Source of the DNA: Dunaliella salina
Lineage: Eukaryota; Chlorophyta; Chlorophyceae; Chlamydomonadales; Dunaliellaceae
Length of the DNA stretch: 29,624 nucleotides
Assembly (NCBI GenBank): GCA_002284615.2
Contig: MU069673.1
Coordinates: 1 to 29,624 of the forward strand
Reading direction: 5' to 3'
Positions 9,519 to 17,289 of the stretch are shown here, piece after piece. Under the pieces are notes generated by a model that did no database searches, had not been told where the DNA came from, and saw nothing but the letters and a program-made list of their open reading frames with translations. The first letter of the stretch is position 1, and every line of letters starts with the position of its first letter. A program made the translations under genes and the position numbers.

Positions 9519-10800
9519 AGATATCTCTTCCTCAGCATACCTGGGACCTTTGTATTTTTGCTGTTTGGAACACTGCAGCTCGAGCCCATCTCAACAACCA
9601 TAACAAAGACTGGCTACAGGACCTAGCAGGAGATTTGAAAGAAGCCACAGAGTGGAAGCTGAAGGGTATCAGCAGCCACCCTAGGGGCTGCTAGCAGGCC
9701 TGTCCTAGATCCCATGCATGCTCACATGCCAGGTTTCAATAAAGTGGAATGTCTCCCATTTGACTGACAACACGTCTCCAAGCACCCTAGAATTCACACA
9801 TAAGTATCCAAGATACAGACTTGGCGCCCAGCCAATCCTGTGCTCTCTCAACTCTCAAATTGCTGACTGGAGGACATGGGCATATGCAGATGGCAGCTGT
9901 CTTGTCCAGAACGGCAAGCAAGAAATTGGGGCAGGCGCCCACTGTCCACTGACTGACAGCAAGATCTTTGTAGAGCCAAACGGTGCTGGGATTACTAACA
10001 ACATCACTTGAGCTAAATTGGCAGCAGTTGCTGCTGCTGTCACCAGCAGGTATGCAAACATTGCATCCGACAGCCTCACCTCTTTCAATCCAATACATAA
10101 ACAGCCTCTGAATCCTGAAAAAAAAAAACGTGAGGCATATCCAGGGATACGTTCTCAGGAATCAAGGTTTAAAATGGCCTCAACCCTCCTTACAGACTTG
10201 CATACCAACATTCGATTTTACAAAGTGAGGTCTCATGCTGGCATCGCTGGAAATGAATGTGCAGATGCTATTGTAAAACATCAGGCCATTCAAGCCCAAA
10301 ACTGTGTTGCAGGCACTGAGATCCCCAGTGCAGGTTCTGGTGGAAATCCATTCAAACATGTTTTATTTAGCCAAGGAAAAGCTACGCAAGCGGGACTAGC
10401 CCCCAAGCACCACAGGGGAACGACCTTAGCACCCAGAAGGGCCCGCCTTATCGAACCCCTGTAGAATCGAACCCACAACCTCCGCGTCCCTTTCGGGGAT
10501 GTGGTTCGAATGAACCACACCAGGTTCCCGCCTTTTAGCCAAGGAAGGAAAAAGAGTGCATGCTGCAGGTACATCTGTGGGTCCACCACCTGCCCAAGCT
10601 CAACTACCTAGGTAGTACTTCCCCAATCTGAAATTTCACATGAATACTCAACACAAACTTGGATATGCCAGTGCCAAAAAAGTTTACTACTCTTACTATC
10701 AAAACTTATCACCGTGGAAAACAAAATTAGCAATGCATTCAGGAATATGTCAAATATTCCAAACCCATGAAATGTATGTAAGTCTACGCTAGACACAACC
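9519..10800 (+). pseudogene. LINE family B, second half: RNase H
   Basis: The block starts with HTWDLCIFAVWNTAARAHLN, the continuation of the methyltransferase-like block broken off at 2015. RNase H follows: WAYADGSC (first catalytic Asp), NNIT then an in-frame TGA then AKLAA (family A has RAELVG, so the catalytic Glu is Lys here), IASDSL (Asp) and FYKVRSHAGIAGNECADA (His-loop and last Asp). The frame is the same from 9718 to 10464 apart from that TGA, consistent with a CGA-to-TGA change. A SINE interrupts at 10379 and a MITE at 10801. LKFHMNTQHKLGYAS (10628 onward) matches the family A linker before the zinc motif. Confidence 0.75.
10379..10533 (-). mobile_element. tRNA-derived SINE-like insertion (155 bp)
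   Basis: The insert is flanked by identical 13-bp direct repeats TTTAGCCAAGGAA (10366-10378 and 10534-10546). On the minus strand the 5' part has an A-box-like TGGTGTGGTTC and a B-box-like GGTTCGATTC about 45 bases later, inside a T-arm-like hairpin (TGTGG...CTACA). A perfect 7-bp hairpin, GTGGTTC-ATTC-GAACCAC, lies in the D-arm position. The 3' end reads GCTTGCGTAGCTT, matching GCTTGCGTAGACTTTT at the end of LINE family A, which suggests mobilisation by that LINE. No long poly(A) is present. Confidence 0.65.
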
Positions 10801-10985
10801 CTAAGTTGCACAATACGCCGTATCAGACCCCAAATACGGCGTATTCGTATCAAATACGTCGTATTCGTATTCCCGTATCCGTACCAATTTCACTAGATTT
10901 AGCAGGATTTTGCTGGATTTTTGCCGTATCCGTACTCGTATTCGTATTCGTATCCGTATCCGTATTCCCGTATTGTGCAACTTAG
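10801..10985 (+). mobile_element. MITE copy 1 (185 bp, 8-bp TSD)
   Basis: Terminal inverted repeats CTAAGTTGCACAATACG are perfect over 17 bp. The 8-bp target duplication ACACAACC lies at 10793-10800 and 10986-10993. The interior is made of degenerate CGTATC/CGTATT hexamers around a unique central stretch (ATTTAGCAGGATTTTGC). Two further copies lie at 24801 and 28731. An 8-bp duplication fits the hAT superfamily, though the termini are not the usual CAGGG type. Non-autonomous; no transposase is encoded. Confidence 0.9.
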
Positions 10986-10999
10986 ACACAACCAGCGTG

Positions 11000-11157
11000 C
11001 ATTGCCCCACCAACGAAGGCTAGCTATGAGCAGCCCAGCTAATGTGAGTCTGGCGGTTCGCGTACGCAGCCCTTCCTGTAGCCCCTCCCCCAGCCCCCAT
11101 TGCTTATGCTGCTGAATTGGATGGCATTTTTGGTATTGTTTATATTTGTTTGGCTCT
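11000..11157. other. Unresolved family B and fragment junction
   Basis: Frames from family B appear to continue past the MITE for about 100 bases but have no diagnostic motif. The rest is probably the 3' UTR of the minus-strand fragment whose coding end is at 11158. No boundary or target duplication could be placed. Confidence 0.3.
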
Positions 11158-11300
11158 TTACAGCGTAATAGGGAGACTTTTTGCAGTTTTGTGGGCTTTG
11201 TCTTTGGTGAGGCCAAGTTTGCAGAGGTGATCAATAGTATAGGGATTGAAAATAGTTTCAGCAACTTCAATTGGTGTGCAATATAACTTTGTTATATACA
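11158..11300 (-). pseudogene. Diverged LINE C-terminal fragment
   Basis: On the minus strand the translation includes YCTPIEVAETIFNPYTIDHL and LGLTKDKAHKTAKSLPITL. These align with the family A C-terminal block (GVGGTIYNDYIITPLINLGL, TKQKAKSLASQL) at clear but low identity, indicating another subfamily. A matching upstream piece of the same orientation lies at 12283-12405, on the other side of copy A3, but the zinc and nuclease parts between them are missing. Confidence 0.55.
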
Positions 11301-11308
11301 TACAAGTC

Positions 11309-11851
11309 CCTGAAAACATCTCCCGAGCTATTCCAGACTGGGTTTTCCCAAATGGCAATGCCTCACCTGCACGGCACCAAAGCCGCCCTGATGCTCTCTT
11401 TGTGCGCCCTATCCCAGGCAGACAAGCCCACCTCGATCCTTCCAAGATCCCCCCACAAGATAGGAGCATCCACTTCGTTGAACTTAAATTCTGCCCCAAC
11501 ACAAATCCCTTCGCCACTCTAGAACGTGCGCAGGCTCAACATCCCCACATCATAAACAGTCTTAAAACATGCAGCTTCAGAAACCCAAACAGGAATAACG
11601 AAGTGACCTTGCACATCATCTAAATTCGTGTGGATGGCACAATTTACAATGATTATATAATTACACCTCTAATAAATCTGGGCCTGACCAAACAAAAAGC
11701 TAAATCGCTAGCATCCCAGCTTAGGGACCATGCCATCCAGAGATTATCCACCATCATTAACACTGGACATGCACTTTGCTTTCAGGGGGCATCTGGGAGG
11801 GGGTTTGCTGGTCACGCGGAGGCGGCTGAGGATGGAAGAAGGAGAGTCTGA
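11309..11851 (+). pseudogene. PD-(D/E)XK nuclease and C-terminal block of A3
   Basis: The plus-strand frame (open from 11246 to 11623) reads IQVPENISRAIPDWVFPNG, RPDALFVRPIPGRQAHLD, then IHFVELKFCPNTNPF. Both acidic motifs of the PD-(D/E)XK core (RPD and ELK) are intact. A TAA stop at 11621 interrupts just before the conserved IRVDGTIYNDYIITPL, which continues in the next open frame (11630-11851) through TKQKAKSLASQLRDHAIQRL to FQGASGRGFAG. The stop is the main defect visible in this segment. Confidence 0.7.
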
Positions 11852-12015
11852 GCGTTCAGGGGCATGGCAAGCAATCCTCCGGATCCCCATTAGTTTTGTC
11901 TCTTGCTTTCTCCTAGGCTAGTTTTATCTAGTTTAGGTAGAGGGCCCCCTGGTGAGGCCTCTAACTTTTGTTGAAGGTCCTTCCTTTAATGCACGCGGCC
12001 TCTGGCTTGCGTAGA

Positions 12016-12280
12016 CTTTTTTTCTTTTCTTTTCTTTTCTTTTCTTTTCTTTTCTTTTCTTTTCTTTCCTTTTCTTTTCTTTTCTTTTCTTTTCTTTTCT
12101 TTTCTTTTCTTTTCTTTTCTTTTCTTTTCTTTCCTTTCCTTTTCTTTTCTTTTCTTTTCTTTTCTTTTGTTTTGTTTACTTTTGTTTTCTTTTCTTTTCT
12201 TTTCTTTTCTTTTCTATTCTATTCTATTCTGTTCTATTCTATTCTATTCTTTTCTTTTCTTTTCTTTTCTTTTCTTTTCA
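12016..12280 (+). repeat. (TTTTC)n microsatellite, expanded LINE tail
   Basis: About 265 bp of nearly pure TTTTC pentamers, with TTTCC, TTTTG and TATTC variants in the middle and 3' part. It directly follows the conserved GCTTGCGTAGAC end of family A, so it is the LINE tail expanded after insertion. Other copies have only 20-40 bp of the same repeat. The long F/S/L-rich open frame across it is an artefact of the repeat. Confidence 0.9.
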
Positions 12281-12282
12281 CA

Positions 12283-12405
12283 GATTTCATTTGCCAGGAA
12301 GCAATACTAGTTTTGAAAGTATTGGACGTCCTGAGCAGGTTTTGCCATTTTTGGTGACTACAAGTGCTGAGGTTTGCTGGTCCAAATTTGTGCTTTCCAT
12401 GTAAC
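12283..12405 (-). pseudogene. Diverged LINE linker fragment before the zinc motif
   Basis: On the minus strand KLHGKHKFGPANLSTCSHQK and WQNLLRTSNTF align with HMHKKHKLGSANTSGYHYQR and WQKLSNATPP of family A. Together with 11158-11300 it probably formed one minus-strand element; about 750 bp expected between them are absent, and copy A3 occupies the site. Confidence 0.5.
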
Positions 12406-12617
12406 TTACATGTTGAACATGCTATCCTACAGGATCGCACAGGCACCTTCTGTAATCAAAAAATGTGCAGTCCGTCTTAACAGGCCAACTGACCCATCTT
12501 GTCCCCTCCCAGACTGTCATCAATTGGACAGCGCACTCCACATGCTCTCAGGGTGCCAGAACCATATCATCTCCAATGTGAGAATTGAATGCCATAACAT
12601 TGCAGGCAGAATAATTA
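12406..12617 (+). pseudogene. LINE family B zinc motif
   Basis: The plus-strand frame contains KKCAVRLNRPTDPSCPLPDC, then LDSALHMLSGCQ and HNIAGRII. The C-x4-C...H-x4-C arrangement corresponds to the RCPLC...H...C motif after RNase H in family A. The segment is cut at 12617 by a TIR transposon; removing that element and one target copy joins it in frame to IIKALSES at 13175 onward. Confidence 0.7.
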
Positions 12618-13173
12618 CAGAGGGGGTAAGCTGGCCAATTTGCCAAACATGCTCTTTCCCAATTTTCTTTTTCAAATCTAACCATTCTAACCATTTTTAT
12701 TCCATAGAATATCAAGTTCACCAACAAAATCATGGGAATCAGAGGACCCCAGATCACTCTCCTGGCCTCAGATCACTTAGAAACGGCCCAGAACTCCACC
12801 CTGGGACCATTTTCCACTCTAAAAATTTTACTTTTTGTAATACACATATGGATGTAAACATTCTGCATGTTCAAAAAGGAAAGAAGAAGGCTAAAAATTG
12901 ACCTTTTTTATCACCCCTTGTGCTGAATTTTCTCTAAGGGAAATGGCTGAAATGCTGCATCTGACCAACCACTGGGTTTTTCCATTCCATTTTTTGCATT
13001 GATGTTCTTTTATCACAAGGACTCCAAATCACCAATTTAGTGCAGTGGATGATCTGGAATGGAGCTTTGGTGGTGTAAACTAGGGTTCACGCCACGGCTT
13101 ATTAAGCATGGTCTGCGGGAGTTGGTAAAAATGCCCAAAACACCTGATTTTGGGCCTAAGCTTCCCCCCTCTG
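12618..13173. mobile_element. Non-autonomous TIR transposon (556 bp)
   Basis: Flanked by the direct repeat GAATAATTA (12609-12617 and 13174-13182). The ends are inverted repeats: CAGAGGGGGTAAGCT at the left and, reverse complemented, CAGAGGGGGGAAGCT at the right (one mismatch in 15). CAG-type termini with an 8-9 bp duplication suggest hAT, with a Mutator-like element as the alternative if the duplication is truly 9 bp. No transposase is encoded. Exact removal restores the host LINE reading frame (HNIAGRII|IKALSES). Confidence 0.8.
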
Positions 13174-13738
13174 GAATAATTATAAAAGCCCTCAGCGAAA
13201 GCCCTGTGGGAGCAGGCCTGGTCTACAAAGACATATGAAGCGATTTTGAACTTGCACAACAGGACCTTCAACTCCCCACACACGGCATGGCATGCCTCAA
13301 ACAGGACTATACCTACTTACTTCCTCCCTTGTAACCATCCAGTGACTCAACTAAAGTCGACCAGATGCTGTTTTTGTCACCCCATTTCATGCCAAACATA
13401 CTTGTAACACTACTTCTCCAATCCATTCCCATCACGCTTTGCAAAGGTCCATGGAGGACCACCAGAACTAGCCGCATGAGGCAACCCCATGAACTGTATG
13501 CAAAAGAACGCCATGTGCACCATAAAAATCATAGAAAGACCCACAAGTTCCAGGAAGAACACCATGTGCACCATAGAAATCAGGGAAATTAAGTTCTATG
13601 AAGACACAAGGCCAGAGCATCAGTTAAACGCGGCAAAGCAGCAGCATGCAGACCTGTGTAAATTCATTTGCGCTAAGGCTGTTACAATTCACCCTATTCT
13701 CCTGGGTGTTGGTGGAACTATTTACAACACTCCTAGAG
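13174..13738 (+). pseudogene. LINE family B nuclease domain
   Basis: The block starts IIKALSESPVGAGLVYKDI (family A: VKALSKGRYGSSLINMDG), then FELAQQDLQLPTH, then SRPDAVFVTPFHA with RPD codons at 13358-13366. After a longer spacer than in family A and several frame changes comes RQPHELYAKERHVH, a local duplication of the ACGCCATGTGCACC region, then EDTRPEHQLNAAKQQHADLC and ILLGVGGTIYN. In sister copies the strand reads HVHLIETKFCEDTRPEHQL, giving the ExK half of the PD-(D/E)XK motif. Frameshifts and the duplication make this copy inactive. Confidence 0.65.
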
Positions 13739-13789
13739 TGTAATAACCCACAATCCATGTTAACCTCTCCTCCCCAACCTCCACACACA

Positions 13790-14512
13790 CCAGGCCTTGA
13801 AATTCCCCAGTGGCTCTGGAATTATGTACGAAATAAGGCTGCTGCGTTAAGTGCAGTTGAAGCTGGCAACACTATTTTCCGCTATGACCATGTGATCCTG
13901 AAAATTTTGGGCTGGCAACATCTGCGGAAGTACAAGAGATCCTGTCAAGAGAAACAGCAAATACAGTACAGAGTACAATGGCACCCTGTCACCATTGAAA
14001 AAGGGGCCTTCCCCATTTTCCAAAGTGACGGGCTGAAAGTGGCCTATTCAAATCATGTACCAAAGAGAACCAAACAAGAGCCATGTGGCCAGCTCTGCTG
14101 GAGCCCACTGAGCAAAGAATAGAGCTTTGAAAGTCAAATCCATGATGATATGCCCACCTGTGACACCTGCCACCGCACATACCACCGGGACTGTCTCATA
14201 GATGTCAAAGCATGCTCTCAAAATGAACGGGAAATTGACAAACCAAATGGGCACTGGGACTGCCCTGCATGCGCCTATCTATCAATTTCCCAAAAAGCGG
14301 AAAGGCTCAGCTTCTCTGAAGATTGCAAAATGATCCATATATGTGGAATGGCATCCCAAATGGAAACTGCTGATATGTTACAAATGCATCCAGACTTGGG
14401 TGCTCATGTGCAAGCCTTTGACTTGGAGGAAAGACCAGAACAAACAAAAGGCTCCTTAGACAATGAGATAGACAATCTTGTTAATCAAGGCTTTGAATCT
14501 TCAAAGGCTTAA
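13790..14512 (+). pseudogene. W-L-W-N-Y block and PHD finger of A2
   Basis: The frame from 13646 reads IPQWLWNYVRNKAAALSAVE, ILGWQHLRKYKR, then a PHD finger at 14084-14272: C-GQL-C, then CDTC, x4-H, x2-C (HRTYHRDC), and a final HWDCPAC with the Trp usual two residues before the last Cys pair. The first pair is spaced C-x3-C rather than C-x2-C. One in-frame TAG (14120-14122) separates the first Cys pair from the rest; otherwise the frame is open to 14512. PHD fingers bind histone H3 tails in known proteins, so a chromatin-targeting role is possible but inferred. PHD domains are known in ORF1 of CR1-like LINEs; here the domain lies downstream of RT. Confidence 0.7.
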
Positions 14513-15500
14513 TGCAACCCTCAGAGCCTATCTGACTCTCCATGGCTCCCTAGTGCTGGCCGCGCCATCCGCAAGAATGTCACCTTTGTTTTTTAACCTA
14601 CCAATCCCAAGACAGATATCATGCCAACATGGCAATGTGATGTTATCATTAGAAGTGTTGATCACATAAAGGATGCTCTTCACTCGGACACAACTGACGA
14701 GATCGCCATGCCAGCACAAATGCCGGAAGTTACCACCGCTGAATGCGCCTGCATTTACAATGTCCATGGCAAGTGCGTTGGAATGCTCACTGTAGACAGG
14801 CTCGTGGCCTTACTTGAAGCCTATGAGGGAGCCAAAAGGGCAGGCATCCATGCCACCGTTCAACCACCTGTCCAGGATACAGCAACTGAAGTTATGGGAC
14901 TGCTCTCCCGTCAAAAAGCTCGACAAAAAACCTTTCAGTCAAGAGCAAAAAGATTTTCCAACCCTCTTGATTTTGGAAATACCTACGACACCTATTTCAG
15001 CACAAATAACCGAGACCAGGTCTTTGGATTGCACACAGACGCCCTCTCTGTGCGCTACACTGGCTTCTCCTTCTACCATCCCCCTCATGATGACGAAACA
15101 TGTTTCAAATCCTGTGTCACGTAGTGCACTCCTCCCTCCATTCCACAGATTCAGTCGCCACCTTCATGCTCCTGCCCCACTGGAGAGGCTTCAGCTGCAA
15201 AGCGTATGAGCTGGCTCTAACAATACCCAGATGATGCAAAAATGCTTGCCAACTTCCCTGCAAGAAAAATACAATTTCAGGCACCACAACACTGGTTTGA
15301 TACCATACCCAATCCTACCCAACCTTCCTATCCTATGCAACTCATTGTTGTCTGGAATCCAAATGCCAGGGAAGCACTAGATAGCGCCAACAAAGATTAA
15401 TTTGGGCTTCTCCAACAAGATGTTCCGGCTGACTGGATTCCCCTGGATCCTGCAAAACTAACGCCACTACTTGCCCACCAACACCTAGCATTAAACACTT
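14513..15500 (+). pseudogene. Cys block and methyltransferase-like block of A2
   Basis: The frame at 14621-15124 begins MPTWQCDVIIRSVDHIKDAL and includes CACIYNVHGKCVGMLTVDRL, AKRAGIHATVQPPVQD, then YDTYFSTNNRDQVFGLHTDA and SVRYTGFSFYHPPHDDE. After a TAG near 15121 the match continues in other frames: ATFMLLPHWRGFSC, MLANFPARKIQFQAPQHW and MQLIVVWN. The HPPH motif and following LPHW strand resemble motif IV and the next strand of adenine methyltransferases. This copy keeps the N-terminal 167 codons open, making it the best local source for modelling. Activity is not implied. Confidence 0.55.
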
Positions 15501-15652
15501 GAAAGCATAAATTCCAATTCCTTCCCCCTGACATTCATAGGCGCTCACGCAACTGCCCTCAGACAAGGACAGCCTTCATTGCTGACAACAACAAAAAGTT
15601 CACACCTAAAATCAAGGACTGGAGAGAAATCACCTATACTGACGGCAGTGTT

Positions 15653-15998
15653 TTTTTTGGTTACATCGACCCAAGGAAATGGCAATTTCCCATAAGGGCC
15701 TTTGCTCGTTCATGAACAAAATACCAGCAAAAAAGGGCTGGGCTCCTGAGGAAAGAACACACAAGCAAGGCCCACGAGGAAGGGCAAAAGGGAAGGGGCA
15801 AGGTCCACAAGGAAAGGACGGAGGAGAAGGGGCAAATGTCCACAAGGAAAGGACAGAGGGGAAGAAGCAAAGGTCCACGAGGAAAGGACAGAGGGGAAGA
15901 AGCAAAGGTCCACAAGGAAAGGACAGAGGGGAAGGAGCAAAGTTTACAAACCTAAACTTTTAGTAAAAAGTCAAAAGCAATCCTACCAGAGCAGAGAG
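15653..15998 (-). mobile_element. Poly(A) retroposon-like insert carrying a minisatellite (346 bp)
   Basis: Direct repeats GGCAGTGTT flank the insert (15644-15652 and 15999-16007), and the sequence outside matches uninterrupted A1. On the minus strand the insert ends in CCAAAAAA just before the duplication, like a short poly(A) tail, and no terminal inverted repeats are seen. This suggests reverse transcription of a cellular or SINE-like RNA. Its core is the 35-bp minisatellite at 15768-15940. Source RNA not recognised. Confidence 0.6.
15768..15940 (+). repeat. 35-bp purine-rich minisatellite
   Basis: Units starting AGGTCCACAAGGAAAGGAC begin at 15801, 15836 (ATGTCC variant), 15871 and 15906, exactly 35 bp apart, with a less regular unit before them. 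Because 35 is not a multiple of three, the Lys/Gly-rich peptide frame across it is not evidence for coding. Confidence 0.85.
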
Positions 15999-16455
15999 GG
16001 CAGTGTTATTCAACACAAAGATGACGACTCCCCTCCACTTTCTGGCTCAGGTGTTTACAAACCGGGAAGGGACACAACTCCACCTTCCCAACACCTGCAA
16101 CTGCACATGGACCCACCAATACCATCACCAGAGCAGAACTTGTGGGTATCCTTGTGGCACTCCAACGCGAGCAAACTAAAATTGCTACTGATAGTGCATC
16201 CTGCCTCTCCCAGATTTATAAGCAAATCCTGAATCCGATGCGCTTGAGGTATCACCTACATGCAGAGCTCATCCATTCAATATCAACCACATTGGAACAC
16301 TCCCCTCACCCTATTTCTACAATGTCAAAGCCCACTCTGGCATAACAGGAAATGAGGGGGCTGATGCTTGCGCTCGCACCGCAACCCTCTCAAACACCAT
16401 AGACATTGCATTTCCAGATGCCTGGGACCCTTTCCACAATTTTTATTGGCTTCCA

Positions 16456-16961
16456 TTGAAGACCTCTTCCTCACGAGATGATGGCATACACCGCTCCCAC
16501 GCTTTCCCGATGCACTACTTGACCAACCTGAACGGCAAACTTAAAAGCACACATGCAAAAAAAAAACACAAGCCTGGCTCTGCTGACACCTCTGGCCACC
16601 ACTACCAGAGATGGCAGAAACTCAATGATGCCATACCACCAACTACCATTGCAAACACTGAATCTCGCAACCCAACCTCTCAACTTGCAAACAAAGAGAT
16701 CAGCAATTCCTCCTGGAAAAATCCAGGGATTACCCTTAAACAGCAAATAAATGTAACAAAGTATCGTACAGATACACTATGCAATCAGAGTCATGCCTTC
16801 AAATTCAACTCTTCCAATAATGGAAGATGCCCACTGTGTGATGATATGGACCACATTGACCACATACTCCTCAGGTGTACAAACTCAACAATGAGTGGGA
16901 TGCACACTAAGAGACACAATGCAGCCCTTAATATTTGTGTGAAAGCCCTCAGTAAAGGAAA
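16456..16961 (+). pseudogene. RNase H tail and zinc motif of A2
   Basis: The open frame at 16456-17037 covers the linker after RNase H (KKHKPGSADTSGHHYQRWQK, SQLANKEISNSSW) and the zinc motif GRCPLCDDMDHIDHILLRC, where C-x2-C, H and C are intact. It ends VKALSKG, the position where the nuclease domain should start. From 16962 the frame runs into the antisense tail of copy A4, so the last 25 codons are not native. Confidence 0.75.
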
Positions 16962-17125
16962 GAAGAGAAAAGAAAAGAAAAGTCTACGCAGCCAACAGGA
17001 CACGTGCATTAAGGGAAGAACCCCTAACAAAAGTTAGAGGCCTCACCAGAATCCCTCCACCTAAACTAGACAAAACTAGCTAAGGAGAGAGCAAGAAGCA
17101 GAACTAACGGGGATCTGGGGGTATG
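16962..17125 (-). mobile_element. LINE family A 3'-end-only copy A4
   Basis: The minus strand holds only the last about 165 bp of family A: the conserved 3' UTR ending in CTTGCGTAGA-like sequence and a TTTTC tail (read as GAAAAG at 16962-16981). It is inserted head-on into A2 at the zinc/nuclease boundary. No clear target duplication was found and A2 does not resume beyond it, implying a deletion. Confidence 0.75.
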
Positions 17126-17289
17126 CCATGAATGAGCACAGCATGGCGGTTCTTCCCTTTTTACGGCCAGCATCATTAGGCTCAACTAAATTTTACTTGT
17201 TACATTCAGGATAAATAATGTCCCTATCACTGCTATCAGATTTCCTTGTTCAGGGTGTTACAACACACCCTGTACTCGGGATACCTTAC
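17126..17289. other. No gene recognised
   Basis: Apparently unique sequence between copy A4 and the first candidate exon on the minus strand. Nothing else is recognised. Confidence 0.3.

Larger units (their letters stand above)
11301..12282 (+). mobile_element. LINE family A, truncated copy A3
   Basis: 5'-truncated copy starting at about 11309 inside the nuclease domain and running through the C-terminal block and 3' UTR to a greatly expanded (TTTTC)n tail. 5' truncation with an intact 3' end is the typical product of incomplete target-primed reverse transcription. It sits between two minus-strand fragments of another LINE. Confidence 0.8.
15580..16455 (+). pseudogene. RNase H of A2, interrupted
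   Basis: ITYTDGSV (about 15630-15652) carries the first catalytic Asp and is cut immediately after by a 346-bp insert. The domain resumes at 16008. RAELVGILVALQREQ (about 16130) holds the catalytic Glu, IATDSASCLSQI the next Asp, and the final KPTLA/KAHSG region with NEGADA near 16345-16370 is frameshifted. FHNFYWLPLKTSS follows. The order and motifs match A1. Confidence 0.75.
13745..16961 (+). mobile_element. LINE family A, element A2
   Basis: Plus-strand family A copy that begins inside the Pro-rich linker, directly after family B sequence, and runs W-L-W-N-Y block, PHD finger, Cys block, methyltransferase-like block, RNase H and zinc motif. It stops at VKALSKG (16961), where a minus-strand 3' end of another A copy starts; the nuclease domain is missing. 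A 346-bp retroposon lies inside RNase H. Confidence 0.8.

Noticed and set aside
10899..11270. Peptide with alternating Tyr-Gly/Tyr-Glu
   Set aside because: It comes from the CGTATY hexamers inside MITE copy 1 and recurs only because the MITE recurs.
11968..12357. 129-codon Phe/Ser/Leu-rich plus-strand frame resembling a membrane protein
   Set aside because: It is translation of the (TTTTC)n repeat and the LINE 3' UTR.
15679..15963. Lys/Gly-rich 94-codon plus-strand frame
   Set aside because: It spans a 35-bp tandem repeat whose period is not a multiple of three, so the repeat units are read in different frames.
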